This document shows, one piece after another, positions 9,384 to 17,934 of a stretch of DNA of 64,000 nt. Numbering within the stretch: position 1 is the first letter of the stretch; every line of letters starts with the position of its first letter. The position numbers and the translations under genes were made by a program. Source of the DNA: Streptomyces katrae. Its GTDB lineage: Bacteria > Actinomycetota > Actinomycetes > Streptomycetales > Streptomycetaceae. The DNA lies in NCBI RefSeq assembly GCF_002028425.1, contig NZ_CP020042.1, positions 930,001 through 994,000 of the forward strand. Reading direction: 5' to 3'. The notes beneath the pieces were generated by a model, which searched no databases, had not been told where the DNA came from, and saw nothing but the letters and a program-made list of their open reading frames with translations.

Positions 9384-11183
9384 ATGACCGAGGCCGTGTC
9401 CACGTCCGCAAGCGCCGACCCGGGGCGTCCCGCCCTCCCCTCCCGCCGGACGGTCCTCGCCGGGGCCGGGGCGGGGGTGCTCACGGCCGCCGTACTGCCG
9501 GGAGCCGCCGCCCGGGCCGACGGGGCCCCGCTCGGGGAGTACGACGTCGTGGTGGTCGGCTCGGGGGCTGCGGGGATGACCGCCGCGCTGACCGCCGCCG
9601 GGCGGGGGCTGAGCGTGCTGGTGGTGGAGAAGGCCCCGGCCTTCGGCGGTTCGGCGGCGCGCTCCGGGGCCGGGATCTGGCTGCCGAACAACTCGGTGAT
9701 CCTGGGCGCGGGGGTGCCGGACACCCCGGAGAAGGCGGCGCAGTACCTGTCGGCGGTGGTGGGGCCGGACGTGCCGGCCGAGCGGCAGCGGGCGTTCCTG
9801 GCCAACGGCCCGCGGATGCTGGACTTCGTCATGGCGAACAGCCCGCTGCGGTTCCGCTTCATGGACGGCTACAGCGACTACTACCCGAACCTGCCGGGCG
9901 GCCTGCCGAACGGCCGCTCCATCGAGCCGGACCAGATCGACGGGAACGTGCTGGGCGCCGAGCTGGCGCACCTGAACCCGCCGTACATGCCGGTGCCGGC
10001 CGGGATGGTGGTGTTCAGCCAGGACTACAAGTGGCTCAACCTGGCGGCGGTCACGGCGAAGGGACTCGCCGTGTCCACGGAGTGCCTGGCGCGCGGCACG
10101 AAGGCGGCGCTGCTGGGGCAGAAGCCGCTGACGATGGGCCAGGCGCTGGCCGCCGGGCTGCGGGCCGGGCTGATGCGGGTCGGGGTGCCGGTGTGGCTGA
10201 ACAGTCCGCTGGTCGACCTGGTCCAGGAGGGCGGGGCGGTCACCGGGGTGGTGGTGGAGAAGGAGGGCGTGCGGGGTGTGGTCCGGGCCCGGCGGGGCGT
10301 GGTGGTCGGCTCGGGCGGCTTCGAGCACAACGCGGCGATGCGGGAGCGGTACCAGCAGCAGCCGATCGGGACCGAGTGGTCGGTGGGCGCGAAGGAGAAC
10401 ACCGGCGACGGGATCCTGGCGGGGCAGCGGGCGGGCGCCGCGCTGGCGTTGATGGAGGACGCCTGGTGGGGGCCTTCGATCCCGCTGCCCGGGGAGCCGT
10501 ACTTCTGCCTGGCGGAGCGGACCCTGCCCGGCGGCCTGCTCGTCAACCGGGCGGGGACGCGGTTCGTGAACGAGGCGGCGCCGTACAGCGACGTGGTGCA
10601 CGTGATGTACGAGAAGGACCGGGCCGCGACGGGCTCGCACATCCCGGCCTGGCTGATCGTGGACCAGAACTACCGCAACCGGTACCTGTTCAAGGACATC
10701 CTGCCGACGCTGCCCTTCCCGGACGAGTGGTACGAGGCGGGCGCCGCGAAGAAGGCCTGGACCTGGGACGCGCTGGCAGGGCAGATCGGGGTGCCGGCGG
10801 CGGCGCTGCGGGCGACGCTGAACCGCTTCAACGCCCAGGCGTGGAGCGGCTCCGACCCCGATTTCCACCGCGGGGACACGGCGTACGACCACTACTACAC
10901 GGATCCGAACGTTACTCCGAACTCCTGCCTGGCACCGGTGTGGGCCCCGCCGTTCTACGCCTTCCGGATCGTGCCGGGCGACCTGGGGACCAAGGGCGGC
11001 ATCGTCACCGACGCCCGGGCCCGCGCCCTGCGGGCGGACGGATCGGTGATCCCGGGCCTGTGGGCGGCGGGCAACGCGAGCGCGGCGGTGATGGGGCACA
11101 GCTACGCGGGGGCCGGGTCGACGATCGGGCCCGCGATGACCTTCGGCTACGTGGCGGCGAACGACATCGCGGACACCGCCTGA
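9384..11183 (+). CDS. 3-ketosteroid 1-dehydrogenase-like FAD flavoprotein, Tat signal
   Basis: 599-residue flavoprotein of the fumarate reductase/KstD superfamily. The N-terminus has a Tat signal (SRRTVLAGAGAGVLTAAVLPG). A Rossmann FAD motif follows (VVVVGSGAAGMTAALTAA, about 55-72), then a second cofactor motif VVVGSGGFEHNAAM. The C-terminal block WAAGNASAAVMG and YAGAGSTIGPAMTFGY is very close to 3-oxosteroid 1-dehydrogenases, which introduce the 1,2 double bond into ring A. Tat export is unusual for KstD. Start ATG 9384 has GGAG eight bases upstream; the longer start at 9306 is less likely. It is monocistronic. Substrate could be a steroid or another cyclic enone. Confidence 0.85.
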   Translation: MTEAVSTSASADPGRPALPSRRTVLAGAGAGVLTAAVLPGAAARADGAPLGEYDVVVVGSGAAGMTAALTAAGRGLSVLVVEKAPAFGGSAARSGAGIWLPNNSVILGAGVPDTPEKAAQYLSAVVGPDVPAERQRAFLANGPRMLDFVMANSPLRFRFMDGYSDYYPNLPGGLPNGRSIEPDQIDGNVLGAELAHLNPPYMPVPAGMVVFSQDYKWLNLAAVTAKGLAVSTECLARGTKAALLGQKPLTMGQALAAGLRAGLMRVGVPVWLNSPLVDLVQEGGAVTGVVVEKEGVRGVVRARRGVVVGSGGFEHNAAMRERYQQQPIGTEWSVGAKENTGDGILAGQRAGAALALMEDAWWGPSIPLPGEPYFCLAERTLPGGLLVNRAGTRFVNEAAPYSDVVHVMYEKDRAATGSHIPAWLIVDQNYRNRYLFKDILPTLPFPDEWYEAGAAKKAWTWDALAGQIGVPAAALRATLNRFNAQAWSGSDPDFHRGDTAYDHYYTDPNVTPNSCLAPVWAPPFYAFRIVPGDLGTKGGIVTDARARALRADGSVIPGLWAAGNASAAVMGHSYAGAGSTIGPAMTFGYVAANDIADTA

Positions 11184-11220
11184 CGGCGGGGCGGCTCCGG
11201 CGGGACTCCCGGCCGGGGCC

Positions 11221-11721
11221 CTAGCCCTGCTGGAAGAGCTCGGCGGGGAGCGGCTTCAGCAGCGCGTAGAGGTCGTCGGTGATGGGACGGTCCCAGCTGG
11301 CGATCGTCACGAGGACGTTGTCGCTGCGGTCGAACTGGACGCAGGAGATCCGGCCCTCGGAGAGCTTGACCTTGCGGACGATGAGGAGGTTGTCGCCCTG
11401 CATGACGGGGCAGTCCTCGGTGCCGGTGACCTCGACCTCCTCGTCGTTCTCCAGGGCGTCGAGCAGCTGGGCCACCTCGAACGGCACCTGACCCTCGGCG
11501 AGGTCCCGGGCCGGGGACCCCTCGGGGAGGTTGCCGATGATCATCGCGGGGCCGCGTCCGCCGAAGAGGTCGTAGCGGAGGAAGACGCCCTGGCAGCTGC
11601 CGTCGGGGGCGGGCAGCAGCCCGGCCCCGAGGTTGCCCGGCCAGTCCCCCGGGTCCATGGCCAGGACGTCGAAGTCCGGGCCGGCGGGTGTGGCGGCGCG
11701 GTGGCGGCGGAGGAAGGACAT
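11221..11721 (-). CDS. Conserved hypothetical acidic protein
   Basis: About 166-residue soluble protein (169 if the ATG at 11730 is used). I do not recognise a characterised family. It has a conserved-looking centre (FDVLAMDPGDWPGNLGAGL, DGSCQGVFLRYDLFGGRGP) and an acidic middle (DALENDEEVEVTG). No signal peptide or membrane segment. Neither start has a clear Shine-Dalgarno. It is convergent with the KstD-like gene, only 37 bp apart, and divergent from the helix-turn-helix gene at 12047. Codon use is typical of the window, which supports a real gene. Confidence 0.75.
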   Translation of the reverse strand: MSFLRRHRAATPAGPDFDVLAMDPGDWPGNLGAGLLPAPDGSCQGVFLRYDLFGGRGPAMIIGNLPEGSPARDLAEGQVPFEVAQLLDALENDEEVEVTGTEDCPVMQGDNLLIVRKVKLSEGRISCVQFDRSDNVLVTIASWDRPITDDLYALLKPLPAELFQQG

Positions 11722-12046
11722 GCGGCCCATGGTACGTGGCCGCGCGGGTTTTTCCGGCCCCGGGGTGCTCCGGCCGCCTGCGCGGGGCGGAGCGTCGCAA
11801 ACGTCCCGGACCTGCGGGTATGGGGCGTCCGTCCGCCATACTCCTTACTGCCCGCCCGGCTCCGGGCCTGCTTTTTTTCCTGCCGCCACCGGCCCTCGTG
11901 GCTGTATCTTGCTGTCCGTCCCCGCCACCCGTCCGCGATCGTTTTCGAATCGGCGACTACGATCCGCAGGTGGGGATCTCGATGGCCGGGGGGCCGGCCG
12001 CCCTCCCGGGCACACAGGCGGCCTCGGACGTATGGGAGCACGACGG

Positions 12047-12664
12047 ATGACCGTGTCTGCTGGCGATCCGCCGCTCCCCCTCGCCCTGACGCTCGAACGG
12101 ATACGCAGGCGCGCCGGGGAGCGGGGACTGGACGTGGAGGCCGTCCTCGACCCGCGGGCCCTGTCGGAGCGGGCCGGTGTCCCCCTGGAGGTGACGGTGG
12201 CCCTGCTGCGCGGCGAGGAGGCCCCCGCGCCCGGGGGGATCGAGGAGCGGGTCCGGCGGCGGGCGGCGTTCCTGTACGCGGTCTCCCGCGACACCGGCGG
12301 CCGCCACTACCGCACCGCGGACATCGCGGCCGCCATCGGCGCCCCGCCCCGCTGGGTCGACGCCCTGGTGTCCGGGCGCAAGCCGCCGCACCTGCGCCAC
12401 TGCAAGGCGTTCGCCGCCTTCTTCGGCCGCGAGCCCTCCTTCCTGACGGACACCCCGGCGCAGGCCGTGAGCCGGGCCCTGCGGCCCACCCTCGAATCCC
12501 TCGACTACCGATCGGGCAACCTGATGGCCGACCTCGTGGACCAGTACGGCCTGGTCTCCGTCTCCACCCGTGGAAGACCCCTGACGCGTACGCAGGAGGC
12601 CCTGCTGCTGGGCATGATCACGGGGATGCTGTCCGCCGAGCGGCACGCGGGGGTGGCCCGGTGA
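12047..12664 (+). CDS. Helix-turn-helix (XRE/ParH-like) protein, first gene of a conserved trio
   Basis: 205 aa. The central region (about 75-130) is HTH-like: YRTADIAAAIGAPPRWVDALVSGRKPPH, followed by CKAFAAFFGREPSFLT, which matches the XRE-type DNA-binding domain of the actinobacterial antitoxin-like or ParH-like proteins. ATG 12047 has GGGAG eight bases upstream. Its TGA overlaps the GTG of the next gene (GTGA), so translation is probably coupled. In other actinobacteria this gene type is found with an ImmA/IrrE peptidase-like gene and a MAB_1171c-family membrane protein, exactly the order seen here. A DNA-binding role is inferred. Confidence 0.8.
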   Translation: MTVSAGDPPLPLALTLERIRRRAGERGLDVEAVLDPRALSERAGVPLEVTVALLRGEEAPAPGGIEERVRRRAAFLYAVSRDTGGRHYRTADIAAAIGAPPRWVDALVSGRKPPHLRHCKAFAAFFGREPSFLTDTPAQAVSRALRPTLESLDYRSGNLMADLVDQYGLVSVSTRGRPLTRTQEALLLGMITGMLSAERHAGVAR

Positions 12665-13209
12665 ACCTGTCCCGTTCGATGCGCAAGCTGTGCGCCGTGC
12701 TGACCTCCTCGCTCGACCTGGAGGCGCCGGCGGATCCGCAGACCCTCTTCCGCGCCCTGTGCGACGCGATGAGCCGTACCCGCGGCGGGCGGCCCATCGT
12801 GCTGCGCTTCGAGCGCTTCCCCACCGAGCTGACCACTTCGGGCCTGTGGCTGAACATGGAGAAGTACGACATCGTGGTCGTCGAGAAGTACACGACCCCG
12901 GACCACCAACTGGTCATCCTGGGGCACGAGCTGTGGCACATGAACGCGGGCCACTGCGGTGAGCACGGCCACCGGGCGGCCGACGCCGCCCGGTCCCTGC
13001 CGGACGCCTCCTCCCTGACCTACGCGAGCGTCGCCGCGCGCTCCCACTACGAGGACGCCCAGGAGATAGAGGCCGAGCGGTTCGGCCTGATGCTCGGGGA
13101 CCGGTGCCGGCCGTGGCTGGGGGGCGGGGAGCCCTCCGGTGCCGGGCGCAGGGACGGCGTGGCGGGCCGGATAGGCCACGCGCTGGGTTACCGCGGGCCG
13201 ATCGGCTGA
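12661..13209 (+). CDS. ImmA/IrrE-type metallopeptidase-like protein
   Basis: 182 aa. It contains the zinc-peptidase motif HELWH (His89, Glu90, His93) in VILGHELWHMNAGHCG. A downstream acidic motif, HYEDAQEIEAERFGLML, supplies the third ligand region typical of ImmA/IrrE proteins. NCBI-style names for relatives include toxin component of toxin-antitoxin systems, but cleavage of the neighbouring HTH protein is the better-known logic for ImmA-type enzymes. The GTG start overlaps the upstream stop by four bases; the next gene starts 3 bp after its stop. No signal peptide. Confidence 0.85.
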   Translation: MNLSRSMRKLCAVLTSSLDLEAPADPQTLFRALCDAMSRTRGGRPIVLRFERFPTELTTSGLWLNMEKYDIVVVEKYTTPDHQLVILGHELWHMNAGHCGEHGHRAADAARSLPDASSLTYASVAARSHYEDAQEIEAERFGLMLGDRCRPWLGGGEPSGAGRRDGVAGRIGHALGYRGPIG

Positions 13210-13211
13210 CG

Positions 13212-14429
13212 TTGACCTCGGACAAGTTCTACATCCCCTACCTCATCCCGGCGGCGATCCTCACCCTGGCCCTGGCCATCCGCCTTCCGGTGATCATGAG
13301 GTTCTGGCGGATAGACCCGAACGTGCGCTCCCTGGGCGGCCTGCTCCTGCTGGGCTCGGCGGTCTTCTACTTCGGCCGGCCCAAGACCCTCGCCCTGCTC
13401 AACAGCTCGACGGGCGTCAGCAACTTCGCGGCGCCGCTGGTCTACTCGCTGCTGACGATGTTCTGCGCCTCCTGCCTGGTCATGGTCATCCACTGGCGCG
13501 GGGGCGACCCCCGGCGGGTGCGGCGGACCATCTGGACGATCTGGTCCGTGTACGCGTCCGTGGTCGCCGGCCTGTGGCTCACGTTCGCCTTCGCCGACGT
13601 GCCGGTGGAGCGGCTGCGGGACCTGGACACCTACTACGCCAACACCCCCTGGATGCGCGAGCACATCCTGCTGTACCTGGGGGCCCACACCGCCGCCTGC
13701 CTGATCACCGCGACGGTCATCCGGAGCTGGCTGCGCGAGGTGACGGGGTGGCTGCGCGCGGGACTGGTGTTCCTGGTCATCGGGTTCGTCCTGAACCTCG
13801 CCTACGACGCCGTGAAGCTCGTCGCGGTGGTGGCCCGCTGGACCGGGCACGACCTGGACTGGCTCAGCACGTACGTGGCCCCGCCCATCGCCTCGGTGTG
13901 CGCCCTGTTCGTCGCGGTGGGCTTCATCCTCCCGCACGCCGGCCAGGCGGCACAGGTGCTGTGGACGGACTACCGCCAGTACCGCTCCCTCGCCCCGTTC
14001 GTGCGCGAACTGGCCGGGCTGGACACCGGTTCACTGCGGCTGCCCCGGCGGACGCCGCTGAGCCGGCGCCTGGTCCAGCGCAGGACGCTGATCAGCGACG
14101 GGCTGCTGCGGCTCCAGCCGTACATGGACCCGGGGGTCCGCGGCCGGGCCCTAGCCGAGGCGCTGGCCCGCCGCGAGACGCCCGCCCAGGCGGCGGCGAC
14201 GGCCGACGCGGTGGCGGTGGTGGTGGCGGTGCGCAGCCTGCGCCGGGGCGTACCGGCGGTGGCCCTCGCGGGGGCGGGTGCGGGCGGCGGCGGACGGGGG
14301 ACGGCCGCCGCCGCGCCGGGATCCGAGGGTGCCCCCGCGCCGGGAGCGGCCGAGGGCCCGGACCTGGTCGCGGTGGCCCGGGCCCTGCGCCGCTCCCCCG
14401 TCGTCGGCTCCTTCCGCGAGCGGCCCTGA
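13212..14429 (+). CDS. MAB_1171c-family polytopic membrane protein
   Basis: 405 aa from a TTG start (LTSDKFYIPYLIPAAILTLA) two bases after the preceding stop; this start is needed to avoid a large overlap. About seven hydrophobic helices occupy residues 5-250, e.g. LGGLLLLGSAVFYF, TIWSVYASVVAGLWLTFAF and APPIASVCALFVAVGFILP. A cytoplasmic tail of about 150 residues follows, with ALARRETPAQAAA and a Gly/Ala-rich low-complexity segment. The fold is that of the MAB_1171c putative transporters. Together with the HTH and ImmA-like proteins it forms a three-gene operon, possibly a membrane sensor controlling a protease-repressor pair. No substrate can be proposed. Confidence 0.8.
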   Translation: MTSDKFYIPYLIPAAILTLALAIRLPVIMRFWRIDPNVRSLGGLLLLGSAVFYFGRPKTLALLNSSTGVSNFAAPLVYSLLTMFCASCLVMVIHWRGGDPRRVRRTIWTIWSVYASVVAGLWLTFAFADVPVERLRDLDTYYANTPWMREHILLYLGAHTAACLITATVIRSWLREVTGWLRAGLVFLVIGFVLNLAYDAVKLVAVVARWTGHDLDWLSTYVAPPIASVCALFVAVGFILPHAGQAAQVLWTDYRQYRSLAPFVRELAGLDTGSLRLPRRTPLSRRLVQRRTLISDGLLRLQPYMDPGVRGRALAEALARRETPAQAAATADAVAVVVAVRSLRRGVPAVALAGAGAGGGGRGTAAAAPGSEGAPAPGAAEGPDLVAVARALRRSPVVGSFRERP

Positions 14430-14491
14430 GGGGGGGGCCGCCCGGGCTCGTTCGGGGCCGTGCGGGACGGTTCGGGGCCGTGCAGGGCCGT

Positions 14492-15315
14492 TCAGGCGGG
14501 GGGACGAGGGTGAACCAGCGGTCGAGCAGGGCCGGGTCGCCGGTGACCTCCAGCGCCGTGGCGGGGATGCGCTGCCAGAGGAACAGGGTGAGGTCGGAGG
14601 CCCTGCCCGCGGCTTCGACGGCCACCGGTCCCCTCCCGCCCGGCTCCAGGCGCGCCTCGTCCCCGGCGAACTCCACCGTCCAGGACTCCGTGCCGTCGGT
14701 GCGGCGGAAGCGGTAGCGCTCGCCGGTGCCGGCCGGTGCGGGCTTCCAGCCGCGCCGGGCGGGGACCATGACCTCGAAGGTCTGGGCGACCGCGTCGGCG
14801 GCGAAGGCCGGGTCGAAGGGGGCCGGGTCGCCGGTGACGGACTCCGCGTCCCAGCGGTGGACGGCCTGTTCGATGGTCTGCACGCGCGTCCAGAACCCGC
14901 TGGTGCGCTCGGCCGACCAGCTCCACACCGGGACGTCCGGCCCCAGTTCCTCCAGCACGTGCGCCAGTTGCCGGGCGGCCTCGGCCGACCAGTCGAAGAG
15001 TTCCGCGGGGACGGGGACGGGGCCGCGGTGCGGGGTCGCGTCGTGCCGGGGCCAGGCGGCCCGTACGGCCGGGTCCTCGGGGAGCTCGTAGAGGGCGGGG
15101 TCGGTGGGGTCGGGGGGTTCGGTGTGGCGGCCGCGGAGGATGTGCGTGAGGTAGCGCTGGACGCTGCCGAGGTGTCCCGCGAGGTCGGCGAGGGACCAGC
15201 CGGGGCAGGACGGCACCGGTGGGCCTTCCCGGCCGCCGTCGGCCGCCCGCCGCAGGGCCTTGTCGTAGGCCGCGGCCTCGCTGCGGAACACGCTGAGCCT
15301 GGTGGGGTGATCCAT
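14492..15315 (-). CDS. Maleylpyruvate isomerase/TIGR03083-type mycothiol-dependent enzyme, apparent 3' frameshift
   Basis: Starts MDHPTRLSVFRSEAAAYDKA at ATG 15315. It has the DinB/mycothiol-dependent isomerase features CPGWSLADLAGHLGSVQRYL (metal His), SVWSW-like WSAERTSGFWTRV and TIEQAVHRWDAES (two His ligands). About 275 residues fit the family. The natural ending appears to be FTLVPPA-stop, but that stop (14492-14494) is one base out of frame because of a run of six G on the + strand at 14498-14503; seven would restore it. As written the frame runs on to 14092, adding Arg/Pro-rich antisense sequence over the neighbouring gene. This is either a sequencing error or a real frameshift affecting only the last residues. 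Confidence 0.7.
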
Positions 15316-15657
15316 ACCGCCCACTGTGCCCCGTACGGGCGGCGGTCCGGGTGAGGTTGCGCCGCGGGCGAATGCCGTCAGGGCCGGCGCGGTGTCCGCT
15401 GCCGGGGCGCCGCACGTGCGCGCGGCCGACCGGGCACGGGTGGGCAGGCCGGGGTCGCGGAGGGCCGTTCGGTGGCGGGGCCGGTTTCCCCGGTGGGGCG
15501 GGCTTCCCGGGCGTTCCGGCGCGGCGGCGGGCCGGGACCCGTCGGTGGGTTTGGGGCGGACGGCAGCGGACAGCAGCCAGGTGAGGCACCGCGACGTGCC
15601 GGTCAACGGCCGGTCCCGGGCTCCGCGCGGGGCCGTGCCCCGATCCGGAGGCGAAGG
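15316..15657. other. Gene-free stretch
   Basis: No convincing gene, hairpin or operator was seen in these 342 bases between two divergent genes. It should contain both promoters. A 28-codon frame ending across the start of the next gene (about 15574-15660) has no supporting feature. Confidence 0.3.
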
Positions 15658-16233
15658 ATGGACGTGAACCACGGGCACGAGGACCCCGAGCGGGACGGCG
15701 TGCCGCTCCCGGACGCGGGGGCGATGGTGGACGAACACGGCCGGCCGCCCGGGGTGCCCTCCCGGACGGGCACGGGGGCGGGCCCGGCGGCCGACCCCGC
15801 GCGGGTCGACGCGGCGCGGCTGCCCGAGGCGCCCCCGCAGGGGCCCTCGGGGGAGGCAGAGGTGAACGTGCTGGTCAGCCACTGCGACCGGGAGGGAGCC
15901 GAGGCCGTGCTGGGCGTCCTGGCGGAGGCGTTCCCCGGGATGACCCCGCCGGCCCCGGTCCCTGCGGGGGCCGCCGTGAGTCCCGTGACGGCCCCGAACA
16001 TCTGGGCGGTGACGGTGGACGTCCGCAGCCGGGTGCCGGGCGCGGGCCTGCGCGCCCGGCCGGCCTCGGCCGTGCGGGCGGAACTGGACGGCGCCGCCGA
16101 GCCGGTCCGCCAGGTCCGCGCCGTGCTGGAGGACGCCTTCTCCGGCGAGCACCTGGGCACCGTCTCCGGGGAGCACGAGCTCCAGGTCGCCCTGCGGCTG
16201 ACCGCCCGCGGCGACGCGCCCGAGCCCGCCTAG
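15658..16233 (+). CDS. Hypothetical protein whose stop codon lies in a palindromic repeat
   Basis: 191 aa. The first 75 residues are Pro/Gly/Ala-rich and likely disordered. The second half (VNVLVSHCDREGAEAVLGVLAEAF and NIWAVTVDVRSRVPG, up to QVALRLTARG) looks like a folded alpha/beta domain, but I do not recognise it. ATG 15658 has GGAGG about seven bases upstream. The TAG at 16231-16233 is the outer edge of the inverted-repeat element at 16229-16394, so the original C-terminus may have been altered by its insertion. Confidence 0.65.
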   Translation: MDVNHGHEDPERDGVPLPDAGAMVDEHGRPPGVPSRTGTGAGPAADPARVDAARLPEAPPQGPSGEAEVNVLVSHCDREGAEAVLGVLAEAFPGMTPPAPVPAGAAVSPVTAPNIWAVTVDVRSRVPGAGLRARPASAVRAELDGAAEPVRQVRAVLEDAFSGEHLGTVSGEHELQVALRLTARGDAPEPA

Positions 16234-16394
16234 TGCTGTGACCGGAAAGGTTCACCGCCTCACGGCGCCCGGCACGGCACCTCGCTGCGTTGTCGGCCGC
16301 GCAAGTACGTCCAGTACGAGCCGCGGCCCTCCGCCTTGCGATGCACCGCACCGGACACCGCGAACCGGCAAACCTTTCCGGCCACAGCACTAGG
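16229..16394. repeat. MITE-like palindromic element, about 166 bp, with terminal inverted repeats
   Basis: The left end (CCTAGTGCTGTGACCGGAAA) and the reverse complement of the right end (CCTAGTGCTGTGGCCGGAAA) match at 19 of 20 positions and continue with AGGTT. The interior has a GTACGTCCAGTAC-like core. No transposase is inside. The CTAG termini supply TAG stop codons to both convergent neighbours, the hypothetical gene on the left and the DUF397 gene on the right. The structure fits a non-autonomous miniature transposable element or a dispersed intergenic repeat that can also terminate transcription on both strands. Confidence 0.8.
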
Positions 16395-16629
16395 TCAGGT
16401 CGAAGCGGCCCGCCCTGGCGCCCAGGACGAACTTGCGCCATCCGTTCGGGGCGAAGACCAGTGACGGGTCGCCCGGGCGGTCGCTGTCGCGCATCGCGAT
16501 GAAGCCCTCCACGAAGGCGACCTGAAGGTCGCCCGCCCCCCGGCTGCTCGGCTGCCAGTCGGCCCCGCTGAGATCGAGCTCGGGCCTGCCCCGGTCAGCG
16601 AGGGTCCGCGTGGTCGTGCTCTCGGCCAT
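16390..16629 (-). CDS. DUF397 domain protein
   Basis: 79 aa. Shows the DUF397 pattern: WQPSSRG near the middle, VAFVEGFIAMRDSDRPGDPS, then FAPNGWRKFVLGAR. ATG 16629 (MAESTTTRTL) has GGAGGAG about nine bases upstream. DUF397 proteins usually sit directly downstream of an XRE regulator and form a small-molecule or antitoxin-like pair, but here the upstream neighbour is a thiolase, so it is an orphan. Its TAG stop lies in the palindromic element. Function unknown. Confidence 0.8.
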   Translation of the reverse strand: MAESTTTRTLADRGRPELDLSGADWQPSSRGAGDLQVAFVEGFIAMRDSDRPGDPSLVFAPNGWRKFVLGARAGRFDLT

Positions 16630-16740
16630 CTGCCTGCTCCTCCCGGTACGTCGTCGTCCGGAGGCCCACAGTAGCCATCGCGGCGGGTGCCGCACAGACC
16701 ACGGACCGTCACCCGTGGACGTGCGTGCCCTCCGCCCCGC

Positions 16741-17934
16741 TCAGGTGCCCGGCTGCTCGGCCCCGACCAGCCACATGGCGAAGAACTGCGCGCCCCCGCC
16801 GTAGGCGTGGCCCATCGCCCGGCGGGCGTCCGGGACCTGGTGTTCCCCGGCCAGCCCGCGGACCTGGAGGGCCGCCTCCGCGAAGCGGATCATGCCGGAG
16901 GCGCCGATCGGGTTGGTGGACAGCACGCCCCCGGAGGGGTTCACGGGGAGGTCGCCGTCGAGTTCGGTGACCCCGGCCTCGGTGAGCTTCCAGCCCTCGC
17001 CCTCCTGCGCGAAGCCCAGGTTCTCCAGCCACATCGGCTCGTACCAGGAGAAGGGGACGTACATCTCCACCGCGTCGATCTCGCGGCGCGGGTCGGTGAT
17101 GCCGGCCTGCCGGTAGACGTCGGCGGCGCAGTCCTTCCCGGCCTGCGGGGAGACGAAGTCCTTGCCCGCGAAGAGCGTCGGCTCGCTGCGCATCGCCCCG
17201 CCGTGCACCCAGGCGGGCGGCCGGGGCGAACGGGCCGCGCCCGCCCGGTCGGTGAGCACCATCGCGCAGGCCCCGTCCGAGGACGGGCAGGTCTCGGAGT
17301 AGCGGATCGGGTCCCAGAGCATGGGCGAGGCCTGGACCTTCTCCAGGGTGATGTCGTGCTCGTGGAGGTGCGCGTACGGGTTCTTCAGGGCGTTGCGCCG
17401 GTCCTTGTAGGCGACGAGGGAGCCCACCGTGTCGGGTGCGCCGGTGCGCCGCATGTACGCGCGCACGTGCGGGGCGAAGAACCCGCCGGCGCCGGCCAGC
17501 AGCGGCTGCTGGAAGGGGACGGGGAGGGAGAGCCCCCACATGGCGTTGGACTCGGACTGCTTCTCGAAGGCCAGGGTCAGGACGGTGCGGTGCACGCGGG
17601 CGGCGACGAGGTTGGCGGCGACGAGGGCGGTGGACCCGCCGACCGACCCGGCCGTGTGCACGCGCAGCATCGGCTTGCCGACGGCGCCGAGGGCGTCGGC
17701 GAGGTAGAGCTCCGGCATCATCACGCCCTCGAAGAAGTCGGGGGCCTTGCCGATGACGACGGCGTCGATGTCCGCCCAGGTCAGTTCGGCGTCGGCGAGG
17801 GCGCGGACCGCCGCCTCGCGGACCAGGCCGGCGAGGGAGACGTCGTGGCGGGCGGCGACGTGTTTGGTCTGGCCGACGCCGATGACGGCGACGGGCTCCT
17901 TGTGCACGGATTCCACGGTGCCCGGTGTGCTCAT
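16741..17934 (-). CDS. Thiolase-fold lipid-transfer/aldolase-like protein (Ltp3/Ltp4-like)
   Basis: 397 aa, thiolase superfamily, SCP-x/Ltp branch. Features are AVIGVGQTKHVAARHDVSLAGLV, the C-terminal NPSGGVLSTNPIGASGM and GHAYGGGAQFFAMW. The usual nucleophilic Cys (CASG) is absent; the equivalent region reads HTAGSVGGSTALVAA. A true thiolytic reaction is therefore unlikely, and it may act like the Ltp2-type retro-aldolases, which also lack that Cys and need a DUF35 partner. Its ATG overlaps the stop of the second thiolase-like gene (ATGA). It is third in a DUF35-thiolase-thiolase operon resembling mycobacterial Rv3521-Rv3522-Rv3523. Confidence 0.85.
   Translation of the reverse strand: MSTPGTVESVHKEPVAVIGVGQTKHVAARHDVSLAGLVREAAVRALADAELTWADIDAVVIGKAPDFFEGVMMPELYLADALGAVGKPMLRVHTAGSVGGSTALVAANLVAARVHRTVLTLAFEKQSESNAMWGLSLPVPFQQPLLAGAGGFFAPHVRAYMRRTGAPDTVGSLVAYKDRRNALKNPYAHLHEHDITLEKVQASPMLWDPIRYSETCPSSDGACAMVLTDRAGAARSPRPPAWVHGGAMRSEPTLFAGKDFVSPQAGKDCAADVYRQAGITDPRREIDAVEMYVPFSWYEPMWLENLGFAQEGEGWKLTEAGVTELDGDLPVNPSGGVLSTNPIGASGMIRFAEAALQVRGLAGEHQVPDARRAMGHAYGGGAQFFAMWLVGAEQPGT

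Noticed and set aside
15574-15660. 28-codon leader peptide before the hypothetical gene at 15658
   Set aside because: No start-site support and no regulatory residue pattern.
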